Assembly: GCA_024305405.1 (NCBI GenBank) | Contig: JAKNDB010000088.1 | Location: forward strand, 2,498,001 to 2,562,000 | Origin: Dirofilaria immitis | Lineage: Eukaryota > Nematoda > Chromadorea > Rhabditida > Onchocercidae | DNA length: 64,000 nucleotides | Direction: 5' to 3' | Part shown: one piece after another, positions 48,728 through 62,093 of the stretch | Layout: each line of letters begins with the position of its first letter | How positions within the stretch are numbered: position 1 is the first letter of the stretch | Program-made: the position numbers and the translations under genes | Notes under the pieces: generated by a model | The model's input: only the letters and a program-made list of their open reading frames with translations | Told to the model about the DNA's origin: nothing | The model's database searches: none

Positions 48728-49159
48728 TTTGTTGATTTGATTTTTGTTTTTAAGCAAACTAATCTTATGCCAAGTAAAAGATATCAATATTTATTATCCC
48801 GGAAGTGATTTCATTCATCTGTCTGGAATAGTGTACGGGTTTTATGTTATCACGTGTCACCTCAAATAATGGCCAAAAGAAACAAATAAATAGAAGATGG
48901 TTCATATTATTTGATGAGAACGGTGATAATCTGTGGTTTTATTCTTCTAGAATGCATTTTTTTCTCTGGGGTTTTCGCGATCAGGGTCTATTACTGTCGG
49001 TTTCGAATTTAAACACTTGAAAATTTTCTCGCTTATTGAAAATGAGATTATAAGCTATTAATATTATTAGGTATTGCTGTTTTCTCCATATTTCCAATGT
49101 ACTGATTTTAAAATGTTAAATTTAGCAAGCGTTAACAGTGAAATTGAAATTTGGTAAAA

Positions 49160-50904
49160 ATGTCGATGAAATTGTTAAAGGAAGCTATCGAACTTACAAA
49201 TGACGGTTTGTTAATTTTTATTGTTATTTTAAGAAATGAGTAGGTAAAAAAACTTGTTAAATGTATGCCTGATATAAAATGATTCCGAATATAGTTTTGC
49301 TGCTGTTGTATTCAATTATTAATAATGGTAAATTGAGAGGAGGTAATGTCTCACGTCATTTTATATTTTCCACAGCATTTTATATAGAAATGTTTTAAAT
49401 TATTTTTTACTTATTTATTTACTCTTTTGGAATTTGACATACTTCTAGATGATAACATAAAAAATATGAAAACTATACGGAAATCAGTAAAACCTTCGAA
49501 AGCAGAACGTGATCGTCAGCAACTTGCTGCAGTTGCTACCACTTCAGAATATGATCCAGAATCAGATGATTTTATCATAAATTCGAATATGCAGAGACGA
49601 AATGCAATGAAATACAAGAAAAAACTAAGGTAATACTAATTTGCATAATAATAATAGTTAGCAACCTAATAGTGATTATTTCTTCCGAAATCAGCATTTT
49701 TAGATGTAAATTTGAAAAGTAATTTTTTTCTTTTTCAACTTTTTATTCGGTTTTTTTTCTATTTGCGAATTTAAACCAAACAATAATTATTAGTTACAAC
49801 ATATTTAATAATACCTTGATGAATAATTCATGTCGTGAAACTTTGTCATAATGTGCGAAATGAGTTTATGGCTTCGATTTTGGCCAAAATTCAAACAATC
49901 CTTCATTGTGAAACGCATATTAATTAAGAAAGAATTTGAAATTGTTGAATAGATAGTTTTTTTAATTTTATGAATTATTTTCCCTTTTCATCTTGTCGAT
50001 TTTATCGATCATTTTTATGTTATCTTTATTATTCGGTTGTTTTATTTTAATTCATTTTATTCCATCTTTCATTTTCATTATTAATTTTCGTAGCCAAAAT
50101 TTTTATTATTTTTTTCAGAATATTTCTTTGTTAGAAGAAAGTCGTTTAATGAATAAGCCGAATGTATTAAAGCGTAACATTAAATATATGATTTATGAAA
50201 CGAATTGTAAATTGGATACTGACAAAACCAAGCAGTTATTAGGTTTCATGAATGAACGTAATCGCCGTCGAAAAAGATTCTTCGCATGTTGCGTCTTCGA
50301 AATAGTTTGTGTTTCTTTTATCAGTTTTTTTCTTCATTTTTACCTATAATTTTTAAAATTTTTGAAGTCATTAAGTTGTTTTTTTAATGCACGGGTTTAG
50401 TGAAGATTGATGTGATTTTGACATTAAGCTATATTTTCGCATACTGTTTCAAGATGTTTTTTTAGCTTGTAGTAATTGACGGAATTTTCAGGAAAAAATA
50501 TTATAGCAGTTTTATTTCTATATGCCGAGGTTTTATAATCATTTCTTTTATATACTTAATATTTAGATGGAGTGCAAGATCATAAATGGAAGTTGAAAAG
50601 TCCAACAATAAGTCAGTGTTTACAGATGAAGATTTTATGAAAATCGGACCTGACAGAATAAAAGTAAATAATTTTAGATTTAAATGCTAGGACTTATTTT
50701 TTTCCATTTTCTTTAATGATACATCTATCTGAAGTTAAAAAGTATACTGAGTGAATCGAACGCTTATCTAAATTATTAATTTAATGTATAAATGAAATAT
50801 TGCAGTTATTACAAGGAAAAAAGATTAAAGAAACGCAGTCGGCTCGAAAATCAAAAAATAATTGTTTGGAAATGATGCGACGTTTATCATCTTCGATCTT
50901 ATAA
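49160..50904 (+). CDS. RPS19BP1: RPS19-binding protein 1 / AROS-like protein
   Basis: The human homologue (active regulator of SIRT1) binds ribosomal protein S19 and is linked to small-subunit biogenesis. Five exons: 49160-49205, 49449-49629, 50119-50287, 50567-50663, 50806-50904; about 197 residues after two corrections (human 136). Similarity: N-terminus MSMKLLKEAIEL (human MSAALLRRGLELL), a Lys-rich middle (MKYKKKTK), SLLEESRLMNKPNVLKRNIKY (human SALDEYRKRECRDHLRVNLKF), GFMNERNRRRK (human ILRQNRGRK), and the hallmark SVFTDEDFMK (human TVFTEEDFQK). Corrections: A6 at 49619-49624 must be A7, making YKKKTK join NISLLEE in phase; A4 at 50596-50599 must be A5, joining WKLKKS to NNKSVFTDEDF. The tail is basic and ends RRLSSSIL. 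The donor after 50287 (GTTGCG) is weak. A TTAACAG acceptor at 49132-49138 may be a trans-splice site. Confidence 0.75.
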
Positions 50905-51547
50905 ATCTTGCAGTAATCACTAATATATGATTATTATCTCTTATTTTCCTTTTCTTATTCATAAAGAGATTTGAATATGCATGTGTGTTTATTTTGATGC
51001 GAAATAATTGGAAATTATGAAGAAAATGTTTGATATTAGCATACATAAAAATGTCCTGCTGCAAATTTAAATATTCGTTCATATTATTGAGGATTTTTGA
51101 ACATCAATTTGTTATAAAATTTCAATCTTTTATCGATAAAATAAAAACTATTAATTTGATAAATCTTTTGACTGCAAAATAAATTTTCAATATGATACGA
51201 ATTGCAAAAGCCAAAGATTGGGATTGAAATATTTGATTAGTCGATGACTAAATTATTAATGAACTAAATGAAGTTAATTTGGATGATAAAGTGATAATAC
51301 TTCACAGCAAACTATATATATAATTAGTACGAGTTACCTGCAGCTATAATTATCAGTAATGATTGTTAGATTGAATAATATTTAAATTTAGGAATAAATT
51401 TCCCAAGATGATTGGAGCAGAATTAATTTTAATATTTCATTTTAATTTCAATTTTAGTTTTATCTTGAAGATTTGTGAGTTTTATTGTTTATACTTCATA
51501 ATAATTGCAGAAGCTTATGTTGATAACTTCATATCATTTATTTGTAG
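50905..51547. other. Spacer between the RPS19BP1-like and proline-rich genes
   Basis: AT-rich, no exon recognised. A tttgtag acceptor at about 51541-51547, just before the next start codon, could be a trans-splice site. Confidence 0.45.
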
Positions 51548-51569
51548 TTGCTTCTGAACGGTCGATATT

Positions 51570-54147
51570 ATGGGTGATCAGTATGAACCATTAGGTCCGG
51601 TTGGAGGCGGTTTGTTATAATTTCTTATTATTTTTATATTTTATTAATTTCATCGCTAAATTTTTTTAAATATTTATGAGAAGAAAATGATTTTTTCCTA
51701 TCATTTATTGAAATTTTTTCTTATTTTATTAAAATTTTGAAGGTTTGAAGTTTTTCGAATTTTTCTTTTTTTAACATTTCAGTTTCCTCTCATATTATTT
51801 TCTTTATTAATGCAAATCATTTTAATTGATAGATATATGCAAGGAATAAATTTGAAATAAATAATAAGCTTTAATTCTTACAGCATATTCTTAACATTTA
51901 TCGAATTACAAGAGGATAATAAGATTAAAATTTTCTATAAATTATAAAAAAAAAAATTATACCTAAATATATAAAAATACATTAGCATTTCAAAGAAATT
52001 TATTCATTTAAAAAAATATATATATATTCATTTTATAATTTACTTCTTTTTCTTTTTCCATAATAAAGAAAAAATAATGATGATAGTAATAATTACCAGC
52101 ATAACAGTATCGTATTTAATGATAATTTTGATCTTTCTTTTTCAAATTATTTTAAATTGAAAAATTTAAAATAATTTGATTAATTTTTTTAGAGTACCAC
52201 CACCACCACCACCACCACCACCACCACCACCACTACCACCATCACCATCACCACCTGTTGGTTTTGCCCCAGCATCTCCTGTTGCTCGATCTACTCCCGG
52301 TACACCTGTAGTATTTCAATTTCCTTCACCTACATCGGATTTTTCGCCTACATCATTAGCATTGGAGCATGGTCAACTAAAGGGTGGAAAAAAAGTAAGC
52401 ATAGAATTCTTGAATCATTCCTCTTTTTTAAATATATAAATTATATTTAAAAAAAATTTTTATAAGGTAAATATAATCATATATTATTTATTAATTTTTG
52501 TATTTTTTCTCAAATATTATTTTTATTTTTTTAAATTTTAAAACACTACAATGATTTATTCTTCTTCTAATACTTATTAAATAGAAATTTAGATTTCATT
52601 GAATTATAATTTAATTTTATTGTTATAGTTTAAACATTTAGAATTGTATTTTTCCTGGAGCGAAGATAAATTTATTAATAAATAAATGCTAGTTGTTAAA
52701 TTGAAACATTTAGAAGATTTTTCGATTTTATTCCAACAAAAAAGGATTTCGAGAGAAATGAAATTGTTGAAATTAATAATTTCATAAATTTTTAGAATAA
52801 ATTCGACAATAAAACTAGAAAGAAAAAGGTATTATTTACGTTTATTTTAATAATTTTTATTAATTTTAAATTTTAAATCGTTTACAAAATATCGAAAAGA
52901 TATAAGATGGAAAGAAACGCCGCCCCTCTTAACCATTATCTCAGATCAGAAATCCAACAAAATAGAACCAAGATCCTATTTTATTATTCCATGCACTAGT
53001 ATTCAGGCATTAGCCCGCATTGAGCACTCTAATTTTTTCAAGGTAAACTTACTAGCTACTATATGCAACCAATTAAGGTAACATATAGAAAACTTGTAAT
53101 ATTTAGTCTAGAATCCTAGTTCACAGGGGAATAAAAGATTTAAAATTTCTTCGCTCTTTTCTTTTTCTTCTGAGAAAGGAGAAATCAATGTAAATTATAA
53201 ACCTATCTCGTTTTCTTTTTAAGAAAATATATAATAGGAATAGAAATAATATAATAACTGAAATAGTTTATTAATCGAATTGAAGCTGAAAAAAATGTTG
53301 TACGTTACGGCTAATATAAATAATAATTAATCAATATATGAAAATTAAATAATTCATATGTATTAAACTGAAAACTAAGATGAATCTATTATGAACCTAA
53401 AACAATATTAATAGATGAAGAAATATGAGATAGCATTCATCTTTTAAGAAATTGAGTCTAACGTTATAGTTTTTTTTAAATGATTGATTATTTATTCATT
53501 CAGAAATATTGCTAATATTCTGTTTTAATTAGTCTTGTATTATCATTATTATTATTATTATTACCGTTATTATCGTTCATCAAGGCTTACTGTTTAAGAG
53601 AAAAAATGATTATAAAAGAAGCAATTATAATCATTCCTATTTCTGATATCATATTTAAAAATTTCATATCTCATATATATTAAATATACATTATCAAAAA
53701 ATCTCATTTACGATATTTCCTTCTATCACTCTGACATTTAATCAATCTTTATTATCACTATTATTACTTTAATATAAATTTGATCTGTTACATCAGTTTA
53801 TTCCAATAATCATCCTATTTACTTGAATATTATCACTTATCATTTCACTTATTCGAACCAATATCAAATAATTATTTACAATATCTTATTAACGTAGTTC
53901 AATTAGCTACACTTATCTAATATATATAGAATTATTAAACAATGATTAATCTTTTCTCCTAGTTAATTTTAAATATTACTTTACTTTAAGTATCGCATTT
54001 GCCTTATTTAACGAATAAAATTCAAATTCAATCAAAAAAAAAATTTTTTCGGCAGAAGAAGATGACGAAACAGATTCATTTAGCACCCGTATTGCTTGCT
54101 TAATATCATGCCTCATTTTAATTGTAATGATATTTTTGGTATTTTAA
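51570..54147 (+). CDS. Small proline-rich protein with a C-terminal membrane segment
   Basis: I do not recognise this protein. Exons: 51570-51609, 52195-52394, 52796-52828, 54056-54147. It reads MGDQYEPLGPVGG, then a run of about twelve prolines from 52198, PSPSPPVGFAPASP, a Ser/Pro/Thr stretch (FQFPSPTSDFSPTS), a basic patch (GGKKNKFDNKTRKKK), an acidic patch (EEDDETD) and finally a hydrophobic segment (IACLISCLILIVMIFLVF) followed by a stop: about 121 residues. This is the architecture of a tail-anchored protein with a cytosolic, SH3/WW/profilin-bindable proline-rich head. Exon three is 33 bases where 34 are needed (A5 at 52823-52827 should be A6) to join KKK to EEDD. The T4 run before the stop (54141-54145 area) could hide another missing T, which would extend the protein by about 30 residues with a second hydrophobic part and a short CFGYPECSW tail. 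Exon two uses the second of two adjacent AGs. Confidence 0.6.
52198..52242 (+). repeat. (CCA)n trinucleotide run coding for polyproline
   Basis: About twelve consecutive CCA codons at the start of exon two of the proline-rich gene, then CTA and more CCA/TCA. The pure run makes length polymorphism likely. Confidence 0.9.
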
Positions 54148-55737
54148 TGATTATATTTCTGATTACATTATTGTTAACACAATGTTTCGGTTATCCAGAA
54201 TGTTCATGGCTTAAAATGTTTAAAATCTTTTAAAAAAATCAAAACCAAAATGAAAAATTCATTTAATTACAATTTTTTTAAAAATGCATAATCCCAAGCA
54301 AAAAAAAGATTATAAACTAATTATACTTAAAATCTATGAAAAAATTCATCATTTCTATAATTAAAAAATGGAACAAATAAATAAATTGTTAAATGATTCA
54401 TTCGTACACTTTAACCAGTCTAAATAATGATTATGCGCTTTATCTGTATTATCATTGGAACGATCATTCCTTATCATTCACACTATCTTATCCTATTTAT
54501 TTCACCAATTAAACCATTAATAACTTATTCAAAAATCAATCAATAGTATATTTTTATCTATTCATAAATATCCTTAAATTCTGTTAATTGATGAAATTTT
54601 ATAAATTTTTTCTTATAAAAAAATTAATATAAAATAATAAAAAATGTGCATCATGTTGTTTGAGACATAAAATTGATTATTAATCCATTTATTAGTATGA
54701 ACTAATCTATTAACTTTTCCAATGTTTCATTTAAATATGGAAAGAAATCTTTTTTTCTCTCTTTGTTTATCAGATAAGATTAATTATCAACAAACCACTT
54801 CCTATTACAACAGATATGCAACAAGTATCATTGCAAGATAATAGCAATATAAGGTGATATATGAAAGGCATTTAATGATAAATATGATAGTTGAATTTTT
54901 ATAAATGATAATGCTGAATATTTGACGGCAAATATTATTGAATGGGCAAAATAGATATTTTTGGATGATGTCAGCAGAAATTATTCTTATAAGAAGCTGC
55001 AAGCAAATCAATCGAATATCAAAAATAAAAAGTAAAAATAATAATTTAAAAAAATTCCAAAGTATCCAATTTTTGCATTTTGACTATCAATAACTAACAG
55101 TATATTAAAATAATATAAGATTATATCATTACTTTTATTATTTTTGTGCATTTTATATTATATTGTATAAAAGAAATATTAATAATCATCTAAAAATAAG
55201 ACAACATGATAATTTTTTGATCAAATGAATAAATAATTTTAATTTTCCAATTTTTAATTTTACAATGACCTTTTTTATTTATTTGAATCCAATCTTTTCT
55301 GAAGAACGAGATTATGAATGAATTGGGCAGTCTTTAATATTATTAAAATTCAAATAAATTAGCAAAAATTTCATCATGAAATTACTTAACAAGCGAACTA
55401 AAAACAAATAAAATTTGACCTGACTTCAGCTAATAATATATAGGTATGAATAACAAATAGTTCTAAAGATTTTGGATAAGTTTAAAAAAAAACAAATCAA
55501 GGTCGAACTGTCTGATTGATATCAGATTATTGGAATTTCCATAGTAATTTCCTACATAGAGGCAAAGAATTCATTCTTCCATATCTCAAAATGAAATGAT
55601 ATTATTGTCTAAAAAGTAAGTTATATTAAATAATAATCAAAGAGATAAGCTGAAATCAAGCCTAATATTTATATGCAAAATATTCACAAATTTCACAAAT
55701 TCACAAAATATTTTAACGAAAGAAGATGTTATTATAA
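54148..55737. other. Convergent intergenic region between the proline-rich gene and ADO
   Basis: The two genes converge. The interval is AT-rich and I see no exon. Confidence 0.5.
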
Positions 55738-57580
55738 TCAAAGTGTTTTAATTTTCTCATAAGGTAAAACTTGACAATAGTAATCCTCCGGTTCACCAAT
55801 TTTTGCAACAAACATGCTTGTTTTAATTTTGGATTTTGTACAATATTTTTAAAATACGTACATGGCTTATCACGATAACCGGGCATTAGCAGGTCAAAAA
55901 ATGCTGCACCATCTTCAAGCGGTGTTAACGAATGAATATTACTAAATTTAGGACCCAAATATACGCAATCATCACTATGCCAACGATTACTGATACCTTC
56001 AAATCTGTAAAATTTTTAAGCTTATATTTATAGAATATTAATTTCTTTTGAAGAGAAAAACACCAAAATTTGATTAATGTAGATAGGAGAGAGAGGGAAA
56101 AAAGTAAGGAATCCGTTTTCTTATTTAAATTAGCATTGAATATCTTCACGTATTACAAAAACATAATGATTATATAGTTCTAAAGGAATGCCAATAAATA
56201 TATATGTCTTGCAATCTTCTAAAATTCAATCAAGAAATTAATGGTACGATTGATAGTAATCATGTAATCTTAATAGTTATGGATATAATTCCTTAGCTAA
56301 CCACTTAATTATAAGGAATAAGGAATATTTTGATGGCTAGTTAACATCTCAGAAATAAACATATGTGATCAAATCATCGCGGAAGAATACTTCTGTACTG
56401 AATACACATACAATCGCAAAGTATTCGATAATGAGAGCAAACTTTTTTGAACTTTCATAATTCTAGAATTTAAAAAAAAAAGAAAACGAAGTCATACTTA
56501 GCAATGGTAACGCTTGGTGAGAGAGCATCTGATTTAATCTCTTTCAATGCCTCTTGTTCATCATGAGAAAGTTTGGTGTAAGAATTAATTGACAAAGCAC
56601 CGCGAAGAACCTTCAGAAATCCGTACATATCAGGATGATCGTGTAACGGAAATAAAAATTACAATTTTTGAAACCAAACAAACAAGCATGAATATATTCC
56701 GATTCATAAATATCGATATAATATATTGGAGCTGTCATTGACTCAAGATCTGTAAAATATCAAATCATATCACTTGAAATGAAATCGATTGCATTTGGTG
56801 AAAAAGAATTCTTAAAATTTTATGGAATGATAAAATAGATAGAATAAACAATTATCCGATAATTGAATATTCTGCCGTTATTTGGAGAATATCAAATTAT
56901 TTATCTTGCAACATTCGCATATATTATCTTTTTCGTATCAGCAATATCCATTTATTTCTTTACTACTGATTATATGAATATATGTCGACTATGAATGGGA
57001 TATATATATATATATATGTACTGATTTTGGGGAAAAAATCCATAATATCATCTACCAAACACTTTGTTTAAACTATCCGCTAGCTAAATTATCTTACAGA
57101 TTTTAAACTTAAAACGAACTAAGATATCATAAAAACGTTTTCTAAATTGATGAGAAGTTATGGAGAATATAAACAAAACTGCGATATGTCTAAATAATCT
57201 GAACAGTTTTATTCCTGTATCATGCTGAGATAAGAATTTTATACCAAAAATTAAGTTAATGTATTGTTTGAGAAGTAGTCAAAACTACTAAGAAATTATC
57301 AATATTAAATCAATAATCTAAGTATATCACGTATCACTATAAAAAGTAAGGTTTGTAAAATCAACAAACCGCGACGATCCGGTAATACAGCACCAAGCAT
57401 ATCGAGATTAAGCGTGGATACAAGTTGGCGAGCACGTTCCGTTAATATTTCCGTTTCTACCACATAAGTATCATCATTACTATCTGTGATATTATTGGTT
57501 GATAATTTCTTCAGCTGACTTAACCTCTCAGATATTGCTGACGTTTCACGTAGGAACGAACGTAATCCCTGTTGTGACAT
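55738..57580 (-). CDS. ADO: 2-aminoethanethiol (cysteamine) dioxygenase, ADO family
   Basis: ADO is a cupin-fold, Fe(II) thiol dioxygenase acting on cysteamine and on N-terminal cysteines of proteins. Three minus-strand exons: 57370-57580, 56498-56749, 55738-56004; about 243 residues after two corrections (human 270). Evidence: APIYYIDIYES (human PPVTYMHICET), PLHDHPDMYGFLKVLRG (human PLHDHPGMHGMLKVLYG) with iron ligands His107 and His109, IHSLTPLEDGAAFFDLLMPGY (human LHQIDAVEGPAAFLDILAPPY) with ligand His179, then CTYFKN and a tail with EPEDYYCQ matching human ADDFWCE. Corrections: exon two (252 bases, 253 needed) lacks one base at 56650-56652, directly before the HDH motif; exon three (267, 268 needed) lacks one at 55827-55830 or the neighbouring T run 55821-55824. 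A TTTTTTCCAG acceptor at 57615 precedes the ATG and is a likely trans-splice site. Confidence 0.92.
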
Positions 57581-58394
57581 GATTTTGAAACAGTCATAGA
57601 ACTGCTGTTATATTCTGGAAAAAACAGGAAGTGACTAATATAGAAATTAGAAAATTTGAAATCGATTAATCAAAAATTAAATTAAAATTGCATTAGTTAT
57701 TCGAATATGTCCAGTTAAGATAAATATGCCAGGATTTTTCAATCTATTATAATAATGGATATCAATAAATGAATCAAAATAAAAAAATCAAAATTAAAAG
57801 AGAATCGATTAATCAAAATTAACATAAGATTATATTAATACAAATGCCAGACATTTTACAGTTCTAAAGCTAAGTTTAATCGAGAATGTTTAGCATGAGC
57901 AAGATTAGAAATTAAATCAGGATTAAAATAACTAAAAATTAGAATTCGATATCGTTAAAAGGCGATAGTAATTAGGAATGATAATTAATACTTAGTAATA
58001 ATTTTTAAAAACTGATGTTAATTAGTTATTTTAATTTACCGAATTTTCTGATAATAATCGAGATTTAAATTATGACTCTCTAATTTATTAATCTCATCCT
58101 AATTTATCAGAATTCTAATGACTAAATTTTAAATGATAATATTTATAGATGAAAATTTTCTTCTTCTGGATTCGAATATTTAATTTAGGAAAGAAAAATA
58201 AAGCGAACATTTTAACATCTATTGAAATGGCTTCAAATAACATTATAATATTATGTATTATATTCATTAATGAAAGGGAAATAAAAATTAGGAAAGAAAA
58301 TGACAAATGTAAATGTTATAAATATTTGTTAATATGCATAGGATAAGAAAAAGAATTTATGACTACTTCAACGATTAAAATGAAAATTACATAC

Positions 58395-58565
58395 TACCAG
58401 GCCTAGCGATATAAATTAGAAATTAAATATTATCAGGCCTAGCAATATAGAGTAGAAATTAAATATTTTCAAGTCTAGCGATAAAAATTAGAAATCAAAT
58501 ATCCTCAATATAAGTTAGAAATTAAGTATTTTCAAGTTTAGCAATATAAATTAGAAATTAAATAT
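58395..58565. repeat. Degenerate tandem repeat, about 40-base unit
   Basis: The phrase aggcctagcaatataaattagaaattaaatatt and variants recur four to five times at roughly 38-42 base intervals between 58395 and 58565. Confidence 0.75.
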
Positions 58566-59660
58566 GCAACAACATAAATAACACATGAAGTAGAAAAGGA
58601 ATGTGGAAATTATGATTAAAAAAATTTTTTTAAAACTAATAACTTTTTACTTTGCCTAATGATTTGATCCATCATTCATTTGTTGCGATTGATAAAATCA
58701 TTTGAAAACATGACAATTTTTTTAGAATTTATAACTTACCTGTCCATTTTTTTCGTTCAAGTTATACTCATTTTATCTTCCTTCTAGTAAATGGTATTAT
58801 CAAAATTAATGTAATTAATTAATTCAATCAATAAAACAGTTACATAATTAAATATATACATAAATAAGTATTTACATTGCCATTATTTTTATAATTATTT
58901 TCTTTTATTTAATGGATAATAATATGAAGTTGTATAATTTGTTATTGTTGTAATTATATGATTGTATAACTAAATCATATATGTATGTAAATCAATAAAC
59001 ACCTAAATAAATAGGTAAATAAAATAAGGCTCTGTATATTAAATTAAAATTGTGTATATTTAATTATGTAATTATAATAAAATAGGAAATGAAAATTTAG
59101 TCTTAAAAGTGTAATGCTACAACTATAACTATTAAAATTACACATAGTTTTTAGTGGAATATTCAAAAATTAATAAAACTATGCGATTAATAAAAGAAAT
59201 TAATAAAAATTATATTCACTGCTGTGAAATAAAAATTTTATGTGAGATATTTCGTTAGCATCATTAATAAGTATTCAGATAAATAAGTTAATGAGTATAT
59301 GAGTAAACCAAATTTATATGAAGATATAAATAAATGCTTGAATGAATAAATCAAACAATAAGAAAATAAACAAATAAATGGATAAATCAGTAAATCAATT
59401 GGCAATTAGATACATGAACATATGAATCATCAAGCGATTAATTGAATTAATAAATAAGCGAAAAAAATAAGAGGAACACCCGTTCTCCTAAACAGGTCAA
59501 CACCTAATTCGATAAGTCCGCAAAATACCGTGATGATTAAAGAACATTTTACACTTTAGCGTATCGAAAACCAACCAATTGGTCCTAACTCACTTTGGCG
59601 ATTCGGAAAAATTACATTTCAGTTTTTGTAAGGTAAATAAATGTTTTCCTGTGAAGAAAT

Positions 59661-60196
59661 TTCGCTTTTCTTTCAGTCCAATGGATTACCGTACTACCTC
59701 ACGAGTTTTTTTATTATTTTACATTATCTCTTAAATTTTATTCATACACTTTTCCTTAAAAATGAATTGAATAAATTGTTAAGCTTACCTTTTCAAAGCA
59801 ATATCCTATTACATCATACTTGGTTATTTTTGTTTCTCTTAAATTCCGATACTATTTTTTTCTTTCCAACTTTTAATTAATGATTTTTGCCATCGATAAT
59901 TAATTTTCTTTAAATTCTTGTACTGTTGTGCTTTCTTTTCAATTCGATAGATACCATACTGCCTCGCGTATCTTTTCATTATTTTACATTATTTCTTAAA
60001 TTTCATTCATACACTTTCCTTTTCTATCAAACGAATTGAATAGATTATTAAATTTACATTTTCAAGGCGATATCCTGTTACAATATATACCCATTAATTT
60101 CTGTTTTCTCTCCAATTATTATGCTATTTTTCCTCCCTCTCTTTCTTTCTTTAATTAATAATTTTTGTAATCAGTCATTAATTTTTCTTCAAAAAA
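59661..60196. repeat. Diverged direct duplication, two copies of about 265 bases
   Basis: Copy one (about 59661-59926) and copy two (about 59929-60196) share colinear phrases: attattttacattat.tcttaaat, tt.attcatacact, gaattgaata.att.ttaa, ttttcaa.gc.atatcct, ttttaattaat.atttttg. Differences are spread substitutions and small indels, indicating an old tandem duplication. An open frame across copy one is not conserved in copy two. Confidence 0.7.
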
Positions 60197-62093
60197 GAGA
60201 ATTATTGAGCAGAAGATAAGGAAAGAAAGAAAAAATTGAAGAATTTTTTACCATCATCAAATTCCAATACACATTTTTTTATTTTCTTAATTTCTTTTTA
60301 TCTGGGAAATCTTTTTTCATTCTCTTCCTCTTTCTCTTCTTTTCTTCCTTTCTTTCTTCCTTTCTTACTTTCTTTTTCCTCGTTAATAGCGTAGATAATA
60401 GGGTAAAGATTATTTCATTTCAATTTTTTTTTCAAAAGTTTCCTGTTTTCGATATTTTCAACAACTAATAGTATTGAATTTTAAGTCGTTGACAAGTATC
60501 AAGAAGAATTATAAATATGATATGAGGATGTTTCGAGACTCTCGACTAAACTCTTATACTTATGAATTCTCATTTAGCTACAGCAGAATGATATATCTGA
60601 AATTCTTAAGTTAATGAGATTCTCTTCATACTTCCTTTTAAAGTATTTTCTTCCTTCTTTCAAATTACTAGAAAGATTACCGTACGAATATATATCAAAA
60701 TATACTCAAATATATCAAAGTAATATACTGTGTATAAACTTAGAATGCTACGTCGTACAAATCTATCTAATGATATACCATACAAAACAAATTAGAATAA
60801 GAAAATTAAGTTTATTTATAGCAATCAAAGGAATAGTAAGAAGATGTCAGTAAAAAGATGTATATCTTCTTAAATATAAACATTCTTATAAATTATTTTT
60901 TAAAATTTAAATCTATGATAAGGGAGAGATTACGGTAACAAAAGTTTTCTAAATTACAATGAATAAAAGATGGAATTATTTCAGATATACATGATAAATG
61001 AAATTGCAAAACATGTAATTAATATTAACAACAAAAAATAAGATATCTATGGATACAAGATGTAATTAAGAACAGTAATGTATTGGATACGATATATCTT
61101 AAAATATCGTAGAATCGGCTATATAATATTATTTGTATTTTTTGTAATCTTATTTTGATCATACGATTTATCGATTGGCAATTACCTATACAACTAATAA
61201 ATCTACGGGTATCAATTTTCATATTTCACATTATTTTTGCATTAAATTAAATGTTTGATTTTTTAAGATAAAAATTGGATTTTTGATTTTATTAAAATTT
61301 TAACTTAATATTATGCTCGGATTTTTATTCCCAAATTAATGTTCAAGTTTTAAATTGCATAAATTTGATTTTAAAATTAAAGCTTTATCCAAATCTCTAG
61401 GGTCAAAATTTTTAATGCCGATACTGGATTTAAATCTTTGAAATTTAATTTTGAAGTTACTCTTAAATTTCATATCTTTGTAAATTTGAATCCTGAAATT
61501 GAAATTAAAGTTTTTAAGCAATCGTAAGCTGAGCTACTGAATACATATAGCGAATTAATCATAGCACTGATATACTATCATACTTAATAAATCATTATCA
61601 TTTGTTTTATTGTAATGAATCTTTAATTATTACTTGAAATGAATTATCAAATAATGAAGTTACTAAGTAAACGGTAATTAAAATGGCTGGAATCAATTAT
61701 CAACCAAAATTATCCAAGTTTTTACTTACTTTTAGTTAACTTTTTGTTGATTCATTTGTTACTTCAAAATTTTTTTCTTCTGAAAATGATAAATTATTAC
61801 AAAATGAAATTAATCAAATAATAATAACAATAATAATAAATTATTAATTTGATTTCTATTATTTTGTTATTAATGCTAAAATTTTATTAATTTAAATAAT
61901 TATTTATTGGCTATAATATTGATGTTAATTTAAAAATAGATTAGAAATAAAAATTTCATGAAAGTTAAATGAATTAGCAGAAATCAAATGAGAATAAATT
62001 GGCTTATATTAAAATATAACTTATTAATAAATAAGTCAATTTTTTAAAATAATTTCGAATGAATTTCCATTAATAAAGTAACTTTTATTTAAG

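Larger units (their letters stand above)
57615..62093. other. Divergent intergenic/intron region between ADO and the xylosyltransferase gene
   Basis: ADO points left and the xylosyltransferase right, so promoters of both and the missing 5' exon (membrane anchor) of the latter should be here. I see a short repeat at 58395-58565, a duplicated block at about 59661-60196 and CT-rich runs at 60310-60380, but no convincing exon. Confidence 0.4.

Noticed and set aside
59641..59880. Plus-strand 79-codon hydrophobic frame
   Set aside because: It spans one copy of the duplicated block, and the frame is not preserved in the second copy.
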